From positions 17,465,501 to 17,529,500 of the forward strand of contig NC_091099.1 in NCBI RefSeq assembly GCF_024713975.1: DNA of 64,000 nt. The letters are read 5' to 3'. A program made the translations under genes and the position numbers. Origin of the DNA: Paralichthys olivaceus (taxonomy: Eukaryota > Chordata > Actinopteri > Pleuronectiformes > Paralichthyidae). Under the pieces are notes generated by a model. That model was not told where the DNA came from. It worked only from the letters and a program-made list of their open reading frames with translations, and did not search any database. Within the stretch, counting starts at the first letter, position 1; each line of letters begins with the position of its first letter. Positions 25,606 through 38,639 of this stretch are shown in pieces.

Positions 25606-28600
25606 CTACACCTCAGTTTCCTTCCTCTTCACTGAGCCTTGTAACTTCTTGTCCAGTCTGGTTTTTGAGAGCTTCTGAGGCCTGAGTTTTGGGCCAGAGA
25701 CGGGTGGACAGTTCTCGTCCGTCTCTTCGTCACAGATGGTGGCCGAGAGGGTGGAAGAGCGGCGTTTGGCTCTGATGGCTTCACCCTCCTGAACCCGAGG
25801 TGCAGCCTCCTGCGGCTGCTGAGCCATCGCGGTGCGCAGACAGTTGAGCCACTGCTGTTTGTGGTAGACGTCATTGACATGCAGGGTGTGGGACTGGCCA
25901 TGGGAAGGATCCAGAGAGCTCACACGGAAAATGTTCTTCACTGGAGAGACACAGTGAGCAAAGAAACAGTGACAAATGATCTCTAGGCTGTGAGAGACAA
26001 TAAAATCCATGAATTTCGTCCATTATCTTCAACACTTATCCTTTAAATGCACAATATGTACCTTTGGCCACGAGGGGTCTCTCAATCAAATCAATAACAA
26101 AAGATGTGTTATCGTTTGTGATTGTTTGGTGACGTTAAGCAACGTGGGATCACGGAAGCTGTCTTCACCATAATTGCAAATGAAAATGCAGATAAAAATC
26201 TACCTGAAGTGACTCGATATTGATGCAAAAATGTTCATGGAGGGAGTAATAAATCAAAGTCTTATTCACGTTATGCACAAACAGTGGAAGGAAAAAAACC
26301 TTATTATAGGGTGATCAAAACAAACCTTACACAACCTGTCATAAGTGGCTCATCTCACCCAGGTCACCACCTTTTCACATTGCCACTCTGGAAGGTCCTT
26401 AAAAACTCTCACTTCCAGACTCTTAACAAGCCTTTATCCAAGTGATGTTAGAGAACTTGACCAAGTGCAATAAAATCCAACTTTGCTATATTATCATTAT
26501 CATTATGTGCAATGTAACGATGTACTCCCTGTTTTTAATGCCCAACATTTTAAAATGACTCACCTAGCAGGTATGTGTACACTAAGTTGTATTCCAGAGA
26601 GTACAAATATACTAAACCTCTACTTAGCTGCTGCAGTATGGTATGGTAAACATGTAAATTATCACTAAAGTCTGTGGTTACATTGGCTCAGGCTTGTTTG
26701 TGCAACAGCAAATTGGGCATTATAGCAAAGAGAAGATTCAAGTTAAGCTCTGCTGAAGACTGAAGCCGCAACTCCTCCCTTAGAGATCAGAACATGTTCA
26801 CTGTGTAACAAGGTAATCGGCACGATTTAAACAAGCTTGTAAAAACACCAGACTGGGTGAGACCATATGGCAATGAGCGCCTGCTTCTACATGAGGGCTA
26901 CCATTAATGAGCATTTATCTATTAATTATTTTCCTCTTATTCATTTAGAGTCACAACAGAGAAAAATGCAAGAGCACAAATTTGTCTTCAAATGATTTTT
27001 CGGTCAAAAACTGAAAAGGTAAAAAATTTACAACAATACAAAGAAAAGAACGGGAGCAAGTTTACCAAATAATTAGTGAAACCATCAAAATTTCAAAATG
27101 GCAACACAACACTAACTCAACGCAAGTTTGGAGTGTAACACAAACTCAACCTACCTTTCTCTGTGTTGGTGAAAGCCCCTCTGAACGACCCCCCCATGCG
27201 GATTTCTCCGTCTTGCACGTCCTCCAGAGCCAAGTCCCTCACTGGGATTGGCTGTCGATACACCTGGAAGCAGCTCCTCTCATTACGTGTCACCGGCCGC
27301 GTCAAAACCAGCAGCTCGGAGAAGAGAAACACATGCAGCCGCTGTGGAGAGAGACGTTGACAGAGAGTGAAATTTACTTTGATGGACACATACATGTTGA
27401 CAGTACTTTTAAAGCATGTGGGTGAAATTATGATAAGAGATTAATCCTGATTCTCACCGAGCCACTCTTGTTCCGCAGCTCACCATGACACAGCAGTGTC
27501 TTGCAGTTGTCTATGAGAGGGTCTCGCTGCTTCTCATCCAGATACTCCAGTTTGTCTATATAATACTGACACTCAGACTCCCCCTTCCTCAAATTGATGT
27601 CGGACAGAATCTCCTGGATTATAGAAATCTGGATAATCAAAGAAAGATTTATCAGAAAACACACAGTAACCAGAAAAATAAATATCAACACTCTTATATC
27701 TGTGAAAGTAGAGATGTGTATGAGGCAGATATATATCGTACAGCTCTCTCCAGACTGATGACGTCTGGGTGATCAGGAGGAGTGTGTCTGAGGATCTCTC
27801 GCAGCAGCAGCGGGTATTTCACCAGGCGTGAACGTGGGATGTCCAGGAAGCTCCACAGGTCAAGTTTTCTGCTGAAGGGCGACTCGAGACAGCGCTGCAA
27901 GAAGTCCTGCACCCGCCTGTCCTGCTTCTTCTGGTCGAGCAGCGCTTTGGCCGCGAGCTGGTTGCTGCAGTAGTTTTTGTAAGCGTTCAGACCAGGCAGC
28001 TGCGAAGATAAGATAATCTGTTTCAAACGGTTTGAAACTAGGTGAAATGAATACCTTATTGGTTTCTTGTCATAAAGGAGGATCAAAGTTCCTTGAAATT
28101 TCTCAAAATCTCTTTAAACATACATAAACATTACTTCCAGATAAGAACCACACAATGTAAATGATTAACTACTCACATACAATGTTTTATTCATGTACCT
28201 TACACATAAGATTTGAAAATGTCAATTGTAACCTTACATCAACTAAAATATTTATCTATTTCATGGATTACTAAAATTAATCATGAGCTCACGAATTTAT
28301 AAATCAGTGACACTGTTAACACACTGGAACTTGATAAATCCAGATTATTGAAAGCATTTAAAGATTATATATCACTCTGGAAAGTCTTAAAATAAATTAA
28401 ATAATCTTTACTTCAGTTTCCTCCAAAAAGCCTTAAATTTAACTTACTAAATAGTTCATCTTGCTTTTAATAAAGAATTTTAATAAAACGCTAATGCAGA
28501 CTGTCAGGAGATAGAATATATTTTAATTAATTATACCCCAAACTAAAAAGTGTGGATGAAGCTGCAGCAGGCTGATCTATCCTGTAGCAGAGTTTCAGTC

Positions 28601-31600
28601 ATCACCATTGAACCTTTAGCCAATACTATCACAATTAGGAAGTCTTGTCTCATAAATCTCTAATTCCACAATATGAATTGAAAAAAATCATGAATGAATT
28701 GCATTAGTGGAAAGTTAACTTGTCATATAAATAACATGTATTGTTGTATACTGCAGTCTCTATAGGTTTTCTTTCCATTTCCCTTTATTCCGCTGGTATT
28801 AAACTGTTTTGTATGTGGCATTAAAGGATCTAAAAAAGATCCAATAGGAGCCATGTGTCTTTTGGGGTACGTACCTGTGTACATAAGCAACTGAATTTGC
28901 CTGTGTTTCTTAAGACGTTTTACCTCTCGTCCAAAAGGCTTCTTCAGTTCCAACTGACCCACTAGCTGTGGGGGGGTTCAACGACCTGTCTGTTTAACAT
29001 AACGACTCTCAACATAGGTAAAGACCCGCATAGGTAAAATACCTGAAACCTCGCTCTCGTCAGTGAGAACTGAAGAAGCTGATCAGTGGTGAAACTTCAT
29101 CATGAAACACAAGCAAGTCCAGTTGACTACATACACATGTTCAACTTCTCGTGATGCCATGAGCTTGATAGAGAATCTTCACAGATATTCTCTGAATGTG
29201 ATATCATCTCGAGCATACATACCCAGTCTATTACAATCTGTCCGATCTGAGCGACTGTTCCATCGGGGCCGGTTCCTTCTGTCAGTTTCATCAGTAAATC
29301 TGCAGATATAAAAGTTCACACATGGTTAAAAACACATACTAGCATCAAAATCCAATCATGGTCGGTGATTACTTACCCTCATGTAAGGGGATGTATGCGT
29401 CCAGGTCCCCAAATATGTGAGCTAACTCCTCCTCTGTCATGATGGAGAGCTTCAGCATTGGATCGTGGTACGCCTGAAAGTAAACAACGAAACAGTTGTC
29501 AAAGGGCAGAAATGGTTTGATTTTAAAAAATAAAATAAAAGTTACAATTTTAAGTTTTTAACCTTTCGTGCAAGTTGGAGATCTTCGATGAGATCCTGCT
29601 CTCCCCTGTACAGCTCATAAATTGCCTGGAGAAGGAATATTAAAACACGAGAGAAACCAGAGTGAGAGAAGTTCGTTTTTTACTTTGTGGAGTTCTGAGA
29701 TGACTGCACTTTAGTCTGAAATGCTCGACCTCTTGTCTCTTGATCTCTTTGGTGGAGAACGTGCTCTTCTGATGGACGTCCAGCGTCTCTGACCACAGCG
29801 TGCTGTTCCTCCGTTTCGTGGGAGTGGGACCTGCTGCCTTGCTGCCGGCTTTGAGGGACATCCCTGGTGACTTGCTGTCGCTGCGTAACGACATTGACTA
29901 GAACACAAAACAGGCAAACAAATTCAATTCATTTAAATTCTCATAAAGACAATTGGCTGAGTGATTGTCAGTGTAAAGACTTCTGCTGTGTACCTGGAGG
30001 GTCTGACCAAAGCGCCGCACTGCCCCGTTCTTTGAAGGAGATATCAAGTTGACGAGAGATGAAACTTTGGCCAAAGGTCGGACTCGCTTGTTGCTGGGTT
30101 CCTACGAATCAAGAAAATAAACTCTCTTCAGGTTCAACTCGATTGTACTGACATGTAAAGTGTAATTATAAAACTTTATACTCTTTGGATTTGCAGATGG
30201 TTATGTGCTATACTCAGTGTCTAGTTAGTGCTGAGAAAAGGTTTCAATAGGAAATCCTCTATTATTTAACTCTGGTCTCAAAAGTTACTTTGTTTATGTT
30301 GTTTTTTATCTTGAATAAAAAGTGTATTAAAACACCAGTGTACTGAACTGAACCTGTAATTCACGTTAGTGTTGATAGACTGATAATCTCGAGCGACGGT
30401 GTGGCTCAGATTATCTTTCACCGTTCTCATTTGCTCAGATTGTCAGTGGTTGTGACAGTCCGAGTGAGAGCGGGATTATCCTGAGCTCATAACACACGAG
30501 AGCGCTCATGTCCGTCTGTGTAGACGAGCACCTGAGTCATGCACAGGGATTAAAATTTGAGGCGTTAAAGCAGATCTGGTTGGTGCAGCATTCAAGACTG
30601 TGCTAGACGAGGCCTGCAGCCAGTGGACAGGCTGTCCTGGGTCTCACCTTGAGGTCGAAGCTCGACAGACTGACCGTGTCATCGTCCTTCTCTTTGCGCT
30701 TCCTCTTCTGTAGAAAAATAACAAGTCCACATTCATTACGTTCCCAGTTGCAATCCGAGCCCAAAAATCATCAGATATATCCCCACACATAATATATTAT
30801 TCCAAGCATTAGTACAAGTCATGTTTTATTTTCATCTGCTTCACAAACAGATACCAGTGTGAGGATGTGACCTCTGCAGTGGGACATGATGGTTTTTTCA
30901 AGATCAACTCACTAGACTGAAGTCCCACGGAGTCCCCGGTGTAAGAAAGGTGAAGGAGCTGCCTCTCTGGAGCGGAGGCCTACAAGAAAGCAGAGACAGT
31001 AAAAACAGGTTTATATCTACGTCATTGACAGAGTTGTAGCCAAAACTGAAGTGTGCTTCATGTTACATTGATTTTGATGGTAAATCACATGAATGTTATC
31101 GATTGGTGTCCACTATAGCCACACGCAGTCTATATTTAGGAGTCACAGGTGAACAGTTGCAGAGAATCCCAATCAGGAGAAGCTGCATAGTTTCTTAACC
31201 TTGTTTGAGCGTCTGAGATTTGTTTTGTTTTGTTAATTAATCAGAAGTTCACAAGCTTGTTTTTAAATTATTCTTGGGGTGCACTCCCCCTTTTTTTAGG
31301 TAGTTTTTTTTATATCTTATATCTCGTCTTTTTTGAATCACAGTGCGTTGGAAATGACTTCAGTTTGCCCACAGTGGTTTTTTTGTTGTTGTTTGGCTGC
31401 AACTAAAGACAAGTCTTTTTTATTTATGTATCTAAGAGAAGATGGAGATAGAGAATCACAGTTTTTTTTATAGGGAATGCATTAAAGCTCTGTTAACATG
31501 GTTGACCCCATTTGCATCCCATTTCTGTTACGTTCCAATGATGATGGAGGGATATTAGTGTTTAAAACCATGTAAGGCATTAGTCTGCTAGCTGCTTCTA

Positions 31601-32915
31601 AATATTTCAGTTATGGTGACAAAACAATAAAGCTACAGAGAGTTTCAGTGTCTTCATGTCCAAGGTCAGCTGCACAATCTACATCTTGGGCTCATGCCTT
31701 AAGCCATGCTGGAAATAACAGACTAATGAGAGAAGCATGAATGATACAAGAGAGTAATGAACTAAACAAGTACAGTTTATCTTGTGACTTGTCGAGGATA
31801 CATAGTGTAGAGAGTACATGCTAAATATCTGGCACTTTGCAATCATAAATGTGAAGCCAAAACAAATACCAAGTCTATCTGCAGATATCAATATTTGCAT
31901 TTTGGAAAATCTGCAGGAACAAATACAAGTGCAGAGCAGGTTAAATGACGCAGATGTTTATAATTGAAAAAAAGGAAATTACACTTTAGTATTCAATGTT
32001 GCATTAAAGTACCATACACCTGGAAAAAATCACCACTATGCTAAGTCCTGTAAGGAGGAATAAACAGTGAGCTGGTTCAGCTGATAACATAGATCTACAC
32101 TATAGAATAGAAAAAGATACAGCTTTGTGAATTAAACTGCTGTTAGCTTAGTCAAATGCAAAAGCAGCTGAAAAACGTGTAACATACAAACGGTCTCCAT
32201 ATAATTCATTGCTGCATCTATGATTCAATATCATTGACTCTAGTGCAGAGTGCAGATGTGATGTTTGACGTACATCATTTCAAACTGACTGCACTGTTGC
32301 TCAGGCAAAATAAGATCGTACAAGACTTTTCATTATGTTTGCAGATTTTACAAACAACTAATGGAGGAGAACAATCTGCAGATTAACAAATAATGAAAAT
32401 AATCATTGAATCTGATTTGAATACATCATCAGGGGCTTTAGGGTATTGATATGAGCATTTGTGGCATTTTATAGAAAAAATATCTAATCAGAAACCAACA
32501 GATGATGAAAATAATAGAAGAGGGGCCAGTTAATCTCTGCAGTAATCTTTCATGTACTTGTTTTTCAACTAGATTTCAAATAGTCTCAACCGCATTTAAA
32601 ATTAAAGGTGTGTTTTCCGTGGTGCACTTGAAAGCCTCGTTGATCAGTTACAGCAGCAGCCCTGCCCGTCACCGCGGACGAACCAGGAAACGAACATTAG
32701 TACGAATAAACAACGTTAGAGCCCAATAAAGAACCACAGTTGTATTCTCGGACGTGTTCTACGTACTTCTTGCTGTTGTTCCTCCGCAGGGTTTGAGGAG
32801 AAGCCTCTGCGGCGACGCTCCGAACGCTGGACGAGGACGTCCTCGACGTCATCCTGCGAACTTTCAGCTTCTTATTCTCCATCGTTCCTCCGCACGCTTC
32901 CTCCGTTTCTTCCAT
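25606..32915 (-). CDS. net1: NET1, RhoA-directed guanine nucleotide exchange factor
   Basis: Twelve exons: 32915-32767, 30979-30913, 30707-30648, 30101-29994, 29897-29730, 29625-29563, 29473-29377, 29299-29223, 27999-27742, 27628-27458, 27341-27155 and 25940-25606. All phases join, giving 579 residues (human isoform 1 is 596). The N-terminus has basic nuclear-localisation clusters (ENKKLKVRR, KRKRKEK) and the RGSSFTFLTPG block. The DH domain (about 185-365) includes AIYELYRGEQDLIEDLQLAR, LDLWSFLDIPRSRLVKYPLL and EILSDINLRKGESECQYYID. The PH domain (about 395-510) includes LLVLTRPVTRNER and RMGGSFRGAF. The protein ends in KRKETEV, a class I PDZ ligand. NET1 activates RhoA and is held inactive in the nucleus. 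An in-frame ATG at 32882 could give a form 11 residues shorter. Confidence 0.97.
26043..26240 (+). mobile_element. Probable MITE-like repeat in the last net1 intron
   Basis: It starts TTTAAATGCACAATATGTACC, followed by GGGTCTCTCAATCAAATCAA. This is the opening of a frequent, non-coding teleost element. The right end is not defined. Confidence 0.5.
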
Positions 32916-33049
32916 TTTGTGACCGGCTCCGTTCCTGAATCACTTCTATCAAAGTGTGGTCGTGACCAAGCGAGAAAAACACGACGTGCAGTCGCGTTAG
33001 AGCGGTCCCGACGCGTACAAAGAAAGCAGACGATCGATGACAACAGGAC

Positions 33050-33200
33050 ACACACCACGGCGGAAGTTTGAATATGGCGGATTCTTGGAAACGGACCAAT
33101 CAGGAGAGAGCCCGGAGCCGCGTTGCTCGGATACTGCGAGGTGGGAGGGACCAGAGAGATATTTGTAAAAGGACCTTGTTCTGAATGTGGTTCAGAATAA
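33050..33200 (-). promoter_or_regulatory. net1: net1 promoter / 5' UTR region
   Basis: GC-rich DNA just upstream of the net1 start. It holds an ATGGCGG motif (YY1-like) near 33073 and CCAAT on the plus strand at 33096-33100. No TATA box is evident. The extent is inferred. Confidence 0.4.
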
Positions 33201-33308
33201 TGGAAACCACACTTGTTCTGCTCGTTCATTCACATTTATTTCATTATGGTCACTTCTTCATTCAGCTTCTGCATGAACACTCACATGTAGATTCTCAGTT
33301 TACCTGTA

Positions 33309-33740
33309 TATCAGAATCAGACATACTTTATTAATCCCCGTAGGGAAATTCAAACGTTACAGAGCCCCTGAGAAAGAGGTGAAATAGCAAAAGCAGATAT
33401 AAACATAGCAATATAAAAATCAAGTAAGGCTAAAAGAAATAAAAGATATACATATGTAGAAATAAATGTATGTATAGATTTACATTTGTGCATGCGTGTA
33501 TGTTAAAGTTAAAGTATACACAGTATACATTATTAATCTGTATAATTTACAGGTTGTCATTGTACACAGGCAGGAATGATTTCCTGTGGCGTTCTGTCGA
33601 GCAGCGTGGGTGGATGAGTCTGCCACTTCTTCTTCTTCAAGCTGCCGCCCCAGCAGACAACAGCAAACATGGTGGCACTGGACACAACAGACTCATAGAA
33701 CATCCGCAGCATCGTCCCGTCTATGTTGAAGGACTATACC
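33309..33740 (-). mobile_element. 5'-truncated LINE, 3' end of the ORF plus tail
   Basis: On the minus strand, the right part translates to a reverse-transcriptase C-terminal block (DGTMLRMFYESVVSS, then FAVVCWGGS), followed by a tail. The tail ends in GGGATTAATAAAGTATGTCTGATTC, a very common 3' end of teleost non-LTR retrotransposons. The copy is short, frameshifted downstream and surely dead. Confidence 0.75.
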
Positions 33741-34124
33741 ACACACCACTATAATAAGAATGTACAGAAAATATACAGGCAAGTGTCTTCCCAATATCTA
33801 CATACAACAGACTTATGTGAACACATAAAGAAAAAGAAAACACTTTATTCGGAATGGTGCCATAACTGATCCAGTGAACAGGAGAATGGTCCTTAACCTC
33901 AAGATATTCACTTTACTGTCACATCTGACAAATGTAAAACCAAATATAGAAAAACTACAAAATCAAAAGTTTTGGTATTTTTGCTTTAATAATTACTCAA
34001 ACAATTATTTAGTTATCAAATTAGTTTCCAATAAATTTTCATTTCAACCGTTCAAAGTTTCAAAGCTCACCAAAAAACCTAGAGGTTATGCATATATATG
34101 TTCCCTGAGGGAGGGAAGTACAAA

Positions 34125-34163
34125 ACATCAGAATGGAGATTGTGTCCATCTCCATTCTGATGT
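34125..34163. other. Perfect 16-bp inverted repeat (hairpin)
   Basis: ACATCAGAATGGAGAT (34125-34140) is followed by a 7-base spacer and its exact inverse (34148-34163). No gene is nearby. It could be a hairpin RNA, the relic of a transposon end, or a slippage product. Confidence 0.8.
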
Positions 34164-34302
34164 GTTGTAACAAGCGTACTGACCAAAAGGGAGCAGTGCT
34201 GACATTTTATGTCCTATCTGGAGGTAAAATGTGATGAAAAATGACAACACAGAGAAGAATTTGTATGAAAATGAATGGCTACATCAACTGAGTTTCATAT
34301 AA

Positions 34303-34557
34303 ATGGCTGTGGGGAAGCTGTGGGTTGCCCACTAACCATGAAGTGAGTGGTTCAATCCCTGGTTCCTCCAGTCTGCATTCCTTAGTGTCCTTGGGTAAGA
34401 CACCAAACCCTAAATCACCCCTGACTTCTGTGCTGGCAGTGTATGGATGGTGTGTGGTATGAAAACTGCTGGGTCTACACCCAGTACTGTATGAATGAGT
34501 GTGTGAATGTGACTATATATAAATGCACCATAAAATGCATTCCATGTGTCATTTACC
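34303..34557 (+). mobile_element. tRNA-derived teleost SINE copy
   Basis: A degenerate tRNA-like head has a B-box-like GGTTCAATCC at 34349-34358. The typical body of this SINE class follows (GTGTCCTTGGGTAAGACACC, then a GAATGAGTGTGTGAATG tract and TATATAAATGCACCAT). It is diverged and not in a gene. Confidence 0.8.
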
Positions 34558-34559
34558 TT

Positions 34560-37543
34560 TTACATAATCAGTGTCATAAATATTTTTATTTTAGCTGTAC
34601 TGTCGCTCATATGGTCAAATGAGTCACAGACGTTAACAAACGACAGACATGTTGTTAACCTGAGTCTGTGTTTTATTCCACTTAAGCAGCACTGGTTGGT
34701 TTCTTGGCTTCTAGTGAAATGTGATATAGTGTAAAGACTCAATCAAACCATTGTTAACATTGCCCATATCAATGGTCTTTCCACTGATTACTACTTTGTT
34801 GTTTTTAACATACAGTATAACAACCACACCACAATTCTAATTAAGCAGTATTCAGTAAAAATGTGAGCTATTCGTGCTGTTTATCTGTTGACCAGATGTT
34901 GTTTATATACATATTTTTTTCATACCTACTTGCCTGTGCAGGATATTAATGTCTCTATAATTCATTGTGTTTGTTTGGTTTTCATGTCTTTGTTTAGCTG
35001 AATGTCTAAATGTGCAACATCTTATTTGTTTCCTATATTTTGCAGCTTCTTTTTCCATTGACATTGACAAATCATGTAGGTGTCAACATATTTGGCAAAA
35101 ACAATCTAGTTCTGGCTGATTTTCATCACTCAGCTGCCATGTACACCCTGCCATGAGCTGCAGAGAGAGCTGGTTTCAGATGGTGTGTCTGTAGGCACCA
35201 ACATCTTATTTCCTCTGAGGCCCCTATTTGTCTTTACAGTCTGGGTTCATGGACCAAACTGAAGAACTACAGCAAGAAAAAGAACAAACTTTTTAGTTCA
35301 GAGAAAATATATTAACATAATGTAAAATGTCTCATTTGAATACACTTGTTTGTGCTCAAAGACAGGGATACAAATATGCATAAAAACGAATGTGACCATA
35401 TGAATATTGCATCAGAACGCTGCCTGTTTGTAACTTTGTTTTAATTCAGTGCATATTACATTCGACACATCCTTCAGAGCTCAAAAACGTATTCTCATTT
35501 CAGTCAAAGCAAAAATAAAACATGTGAAATTATGAAAACAATGTCAGTAATTTCGCCTTTTTCTTTTTTTTAACCTTGGTGCACGTTTCATGAATGATTC
35601 ATCCTCCTAAGGGAAGACTTATGCTGTTTCATAAATCTTCCCTTTTACCTCCATGAAGGGATCCAGCTGAGATTTATAGGGATCCCTCTGGCCTGTATGA
35701 CGGTCCCCTATAGAACGGCCTGGCCATCAGTCAATTCCCTCATGTCCTTCATGAGCCCATCATCAGCACCTCAGTGAGGGCGCCTGTTCCAGTTTAATCA
35801 CCATATCTGTCCGTGTCATGATATACGGCGCCTGGTCTCACTGCTGTAGCTTCTTCATAAAGTCGGGGTGGAGGAGGCAGTTAGAAAATGCTCCTCATGG
35901 GCAAGAAAACACACTGTACCTTCATATTTATGACTCACAGTCAAACATAACATCTGTAGTCGTGTGAGTTTATATTTGGACAAGATAAAAACAATCCCCA
36001 CAAACACATGGATATGGTTGAAAAATGATGTCAACACAAGGTACATTTAGTTCTGTTGTGGGGTTTTTAATCATAACCAATGATTTTCCTCAGCAGATGT
36101 TTGTCCAGTGTCCAGGAACCGTTCATGTCCATATTAAAAGTTGAAACATTCTTAAGCTTGGAAATGGTATCTGACAAAACGTCATGTTAACACAAAGTCC
36201 ATTTCATAATTATTCTGTAGCTTTCGATTGTAACGATCAATCTCAACTTTTTGACATTCGCAATCATGGAAATTGGTCAAGCTCAATCTGCTCAGGTCAG
36301 GTTACGTTATGTTAAAAAGCTCTGGAGCAGTTACTTAGTGGCTCATCTCACGACAAGGGTGTGGTGAGACTACGATCTTCAAGATCAAGAATGAACTTTC
36401 ATTCGGGGTAAACATAGATATATACGTTTTTATTGATTAAAACCAACACACGAACAAACTTTCAGATATTTATTTTATAAATATCAAACTCATGTGAGAG
36501 ACATTTTAGTTTTCAGCCTCTGAATGAGTTTAAATGGGGCAAAAGCTTTATTGTGATGAAAACCCTTTATTATAATACTGTCATTTATGAAGAAAATACC
36601 TGCACAGTTCTTTCAGCTTTAAAAGAAAATCACTTTAAAAATAGCATAGCGGCTGTAACACACACCCAACATACACAATCTCAGCAGTACATTTCACGTT
36701 CAGTTAAAACAACCAATATATTAAAGGAAATTCTGTAATTGGAGGACGTACATGCAATGAGCTGCCAGATTTCAGACATAGAATGAGCCTTTAAAGAAAA
36801 GTAGGCAACTTATAAAATGGTCAGTTGAGGCTACAGTTCAGGAGTAGTTAAATAGTTCAGAAAATGTATAACATTTAATGTAAGATAATTGGAAAGAGAT
36901 TTCCTACATGAATAAAAGTGGATTCACGATAATATATATGTTGAGTAGTTGAGAGACAGGCGGGAGAAAAAAATAGGTCAAAGCACGACAGCAGCTGTGA
37001 GCAGTTATTGAATGAAGCAGGAGAATATACAGTAATTTATACATATGTGACCTACTTTTCGGCATCAACACAAGAACATGTTGTGTGTCAGTGTACTCAT
37101 GTACAGAGGCTCCACATGCTGACAGTCCACCTCCCAAAACACTGATTTCATATGGTGCTAGAGACTGGATACAAACATCTATGTCACCAGATGAAATCAG
37201 TTTCTGAGAGCAGTCCTTCACTCAACAAGTCTCCTCATTGTTAAAGACGTTAAAGTGCATCAGGCCAAATACGCACAGGACGTGTTGGATGGAGAAGAAG
37301 TGACTCCTGGTGTTGTGTAACAAGTGAGACTCCTGGCTGCTGATTGGATGCAGATGTAGGTCAAAAGTTGTCTGAAGAGGGAAGTTGTCTGTGTTTGCTC
37401 CCCTCTGCTCCACGTGCTGTTCTACAGAAGAACAGCAGAGGGCGTGGTTACATTGCAAGCCAGGGCCAAACCATAGACTTCATGGGCCCAACTTGTGACC
37501 CAGTGAAGAAGGAAATTTAACCTCATATAATTTAGAGATATAT

Positions 37544-37544
<1 letters not shown>
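34560..37544. other. Gene-poor spacer, no exon recognised
   Basis: AT-rich DNA with no credible coding exon. A short hairpin lies at 35611-35642. The part at 35100-35850 is less AT-rich than its surroundings and could hold conserved noncoding elements, which cannot be judged without alignment. Confidence 0.4.
35611..35642. other. Short hairpin, 13-base arms
   Basis: GGGAAGACTTATG and CATAAATCTTCCC flank a 6-base loop and pair at 12 of 13 positions. A small palindrome (TGAATGATTCA) lies about 20 bases to the left. Function unknown. Confidence 0.7.

Positions 37545-37634
<90 letters not shown>
37545..37634 (+). repeat. (AC)n microsatellite, about 45 units
   Basis: A pure dinucleotide tract of roughly 90 bases. 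Confidence 0.97.
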
Positions 37635-37637
<3 letters not shown>

Positions 37638-37974
37638 CCTGCTTCTGACAAACATAAAAGGTTTTATACTGATATAGTGTTGGACATCAGGATACCTCGC
37701 AGTCATTTTTGAGATTACATTTTAGTATCAGAGTTGAGTTTTTAAAGTATGATGTTGACATTCTGGGAAATAATTGGATGCATTTCACTTTCATGCAGAG
37801 AGTTAGATAGGATGATTGATAGCACTGTCATGTCGGTACATCAAATATGGCCAGTGGTTGTTTAGCTTTGTTTAAATACTAGAAACATGAGAATGAGCTA
37901 GTCTGGCTCTGTCTGCAAGAGAAAAAACATCCACCTACACACATCTCTAAAGTCTTTTTTAACTCTTTCTTAAC

Positions 37975-38150
37975 GCAAGAGGGTTTGAACCCCAGTTCAC
38001 CCGGGTTATTCTGTATTCTGATCCCCCTGCACCTGCTTTTGTTCATCTACTCTGGCCTCCTTCCGCAGTCCAAATACATGCACGCTAGGTTAACTAGCAA
38101 CTTCAGATTACCTGTAGCTGTGATTGTGAGGGTGAGTGTCTGTTTATGTA
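37975..38150 (+). repeat. Widespread teleost interspersed repeat fragment
   Basis: Contains GGGTTTGAACCCCAGTTCAC, then CTCCTTCCGCAGTCCAA and ACATGCACGCTAGGTTAACT. This is the body of a very abundant fish repeat. A fragment in the opposite orientation lies at 56815-56880. A poly-C run follows at about 38160-38172. Confidence 0.65.
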
Positions 38151-38213
38151 TCTTATGAACCCCCCCCCCCCCAAATATTTTGTATGTAAACAAGAGGATG
38201 TGCTTTAAATATT

Positions 38214-38520
38214 CAGATAAGATAAGATAAGAGGATCCTTTAAATTTGCTTTGGATAGTCACATCTGTAAAAGTAATAAATAAGCAAACATGCAATAAAA
38301 ACAAAATTAAATATGAGAATATAAATAGAATAGTAATAAAGTTTACAGTGTAAACAATATATACAGTGTGAGCAGAATACAGCCATTGAATTGCACAGTT
38401 AAAAATACACTCTGAAGTTGTCCATTTTGTTTCACCACTGGACAGAGTCAGGCTAACTGTGTTAAGTGCATTTAGCATTTTCTGTTCTGAGCTATAGAAT
38501 AAAAACTGTTGTTAACGTGA
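38214..38520 (-). mobile_element. Probable LINE 3' tail
   Basis: A GATAAGATAAGATAAGAGGATCC junction resembles the terminal short repeats of fish non-LTR elements. The AT-rich body reads as an untranslated tail on the minus strand. The family is not identified. Confidence 0.4.
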
Positions 38521-38639
38521 ATGTCTCAGGTCTGGTAGGTTTAATAATGATCTACTCCTGGAGCTGTGACTCATGTTCGCTCCCAGATGGCTTCATTTGA
38601 ACAGGAGTAGAAAAGGGTAAAGGTTTATCTCATTACACA

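Noticed and set aside
30102-30647. Alternative first exon of net1 (short NET1A-type isoform)
   Set aside because: I looked for a second start exon between exons 3 and 4 and found no ATG frame with a matching donor and family-like sequence.
33309-33740. Reverse-transcriptase-like block as an active gene
   Set aside because: Only the last part of the ORF remains, with shifts; it is a truncated LINE relic.
37422-37706. 94-codon minus-strand frame with a long Cys-Val run
   Set aside because: It is produced by the (AC)n tract at 37545-37634.
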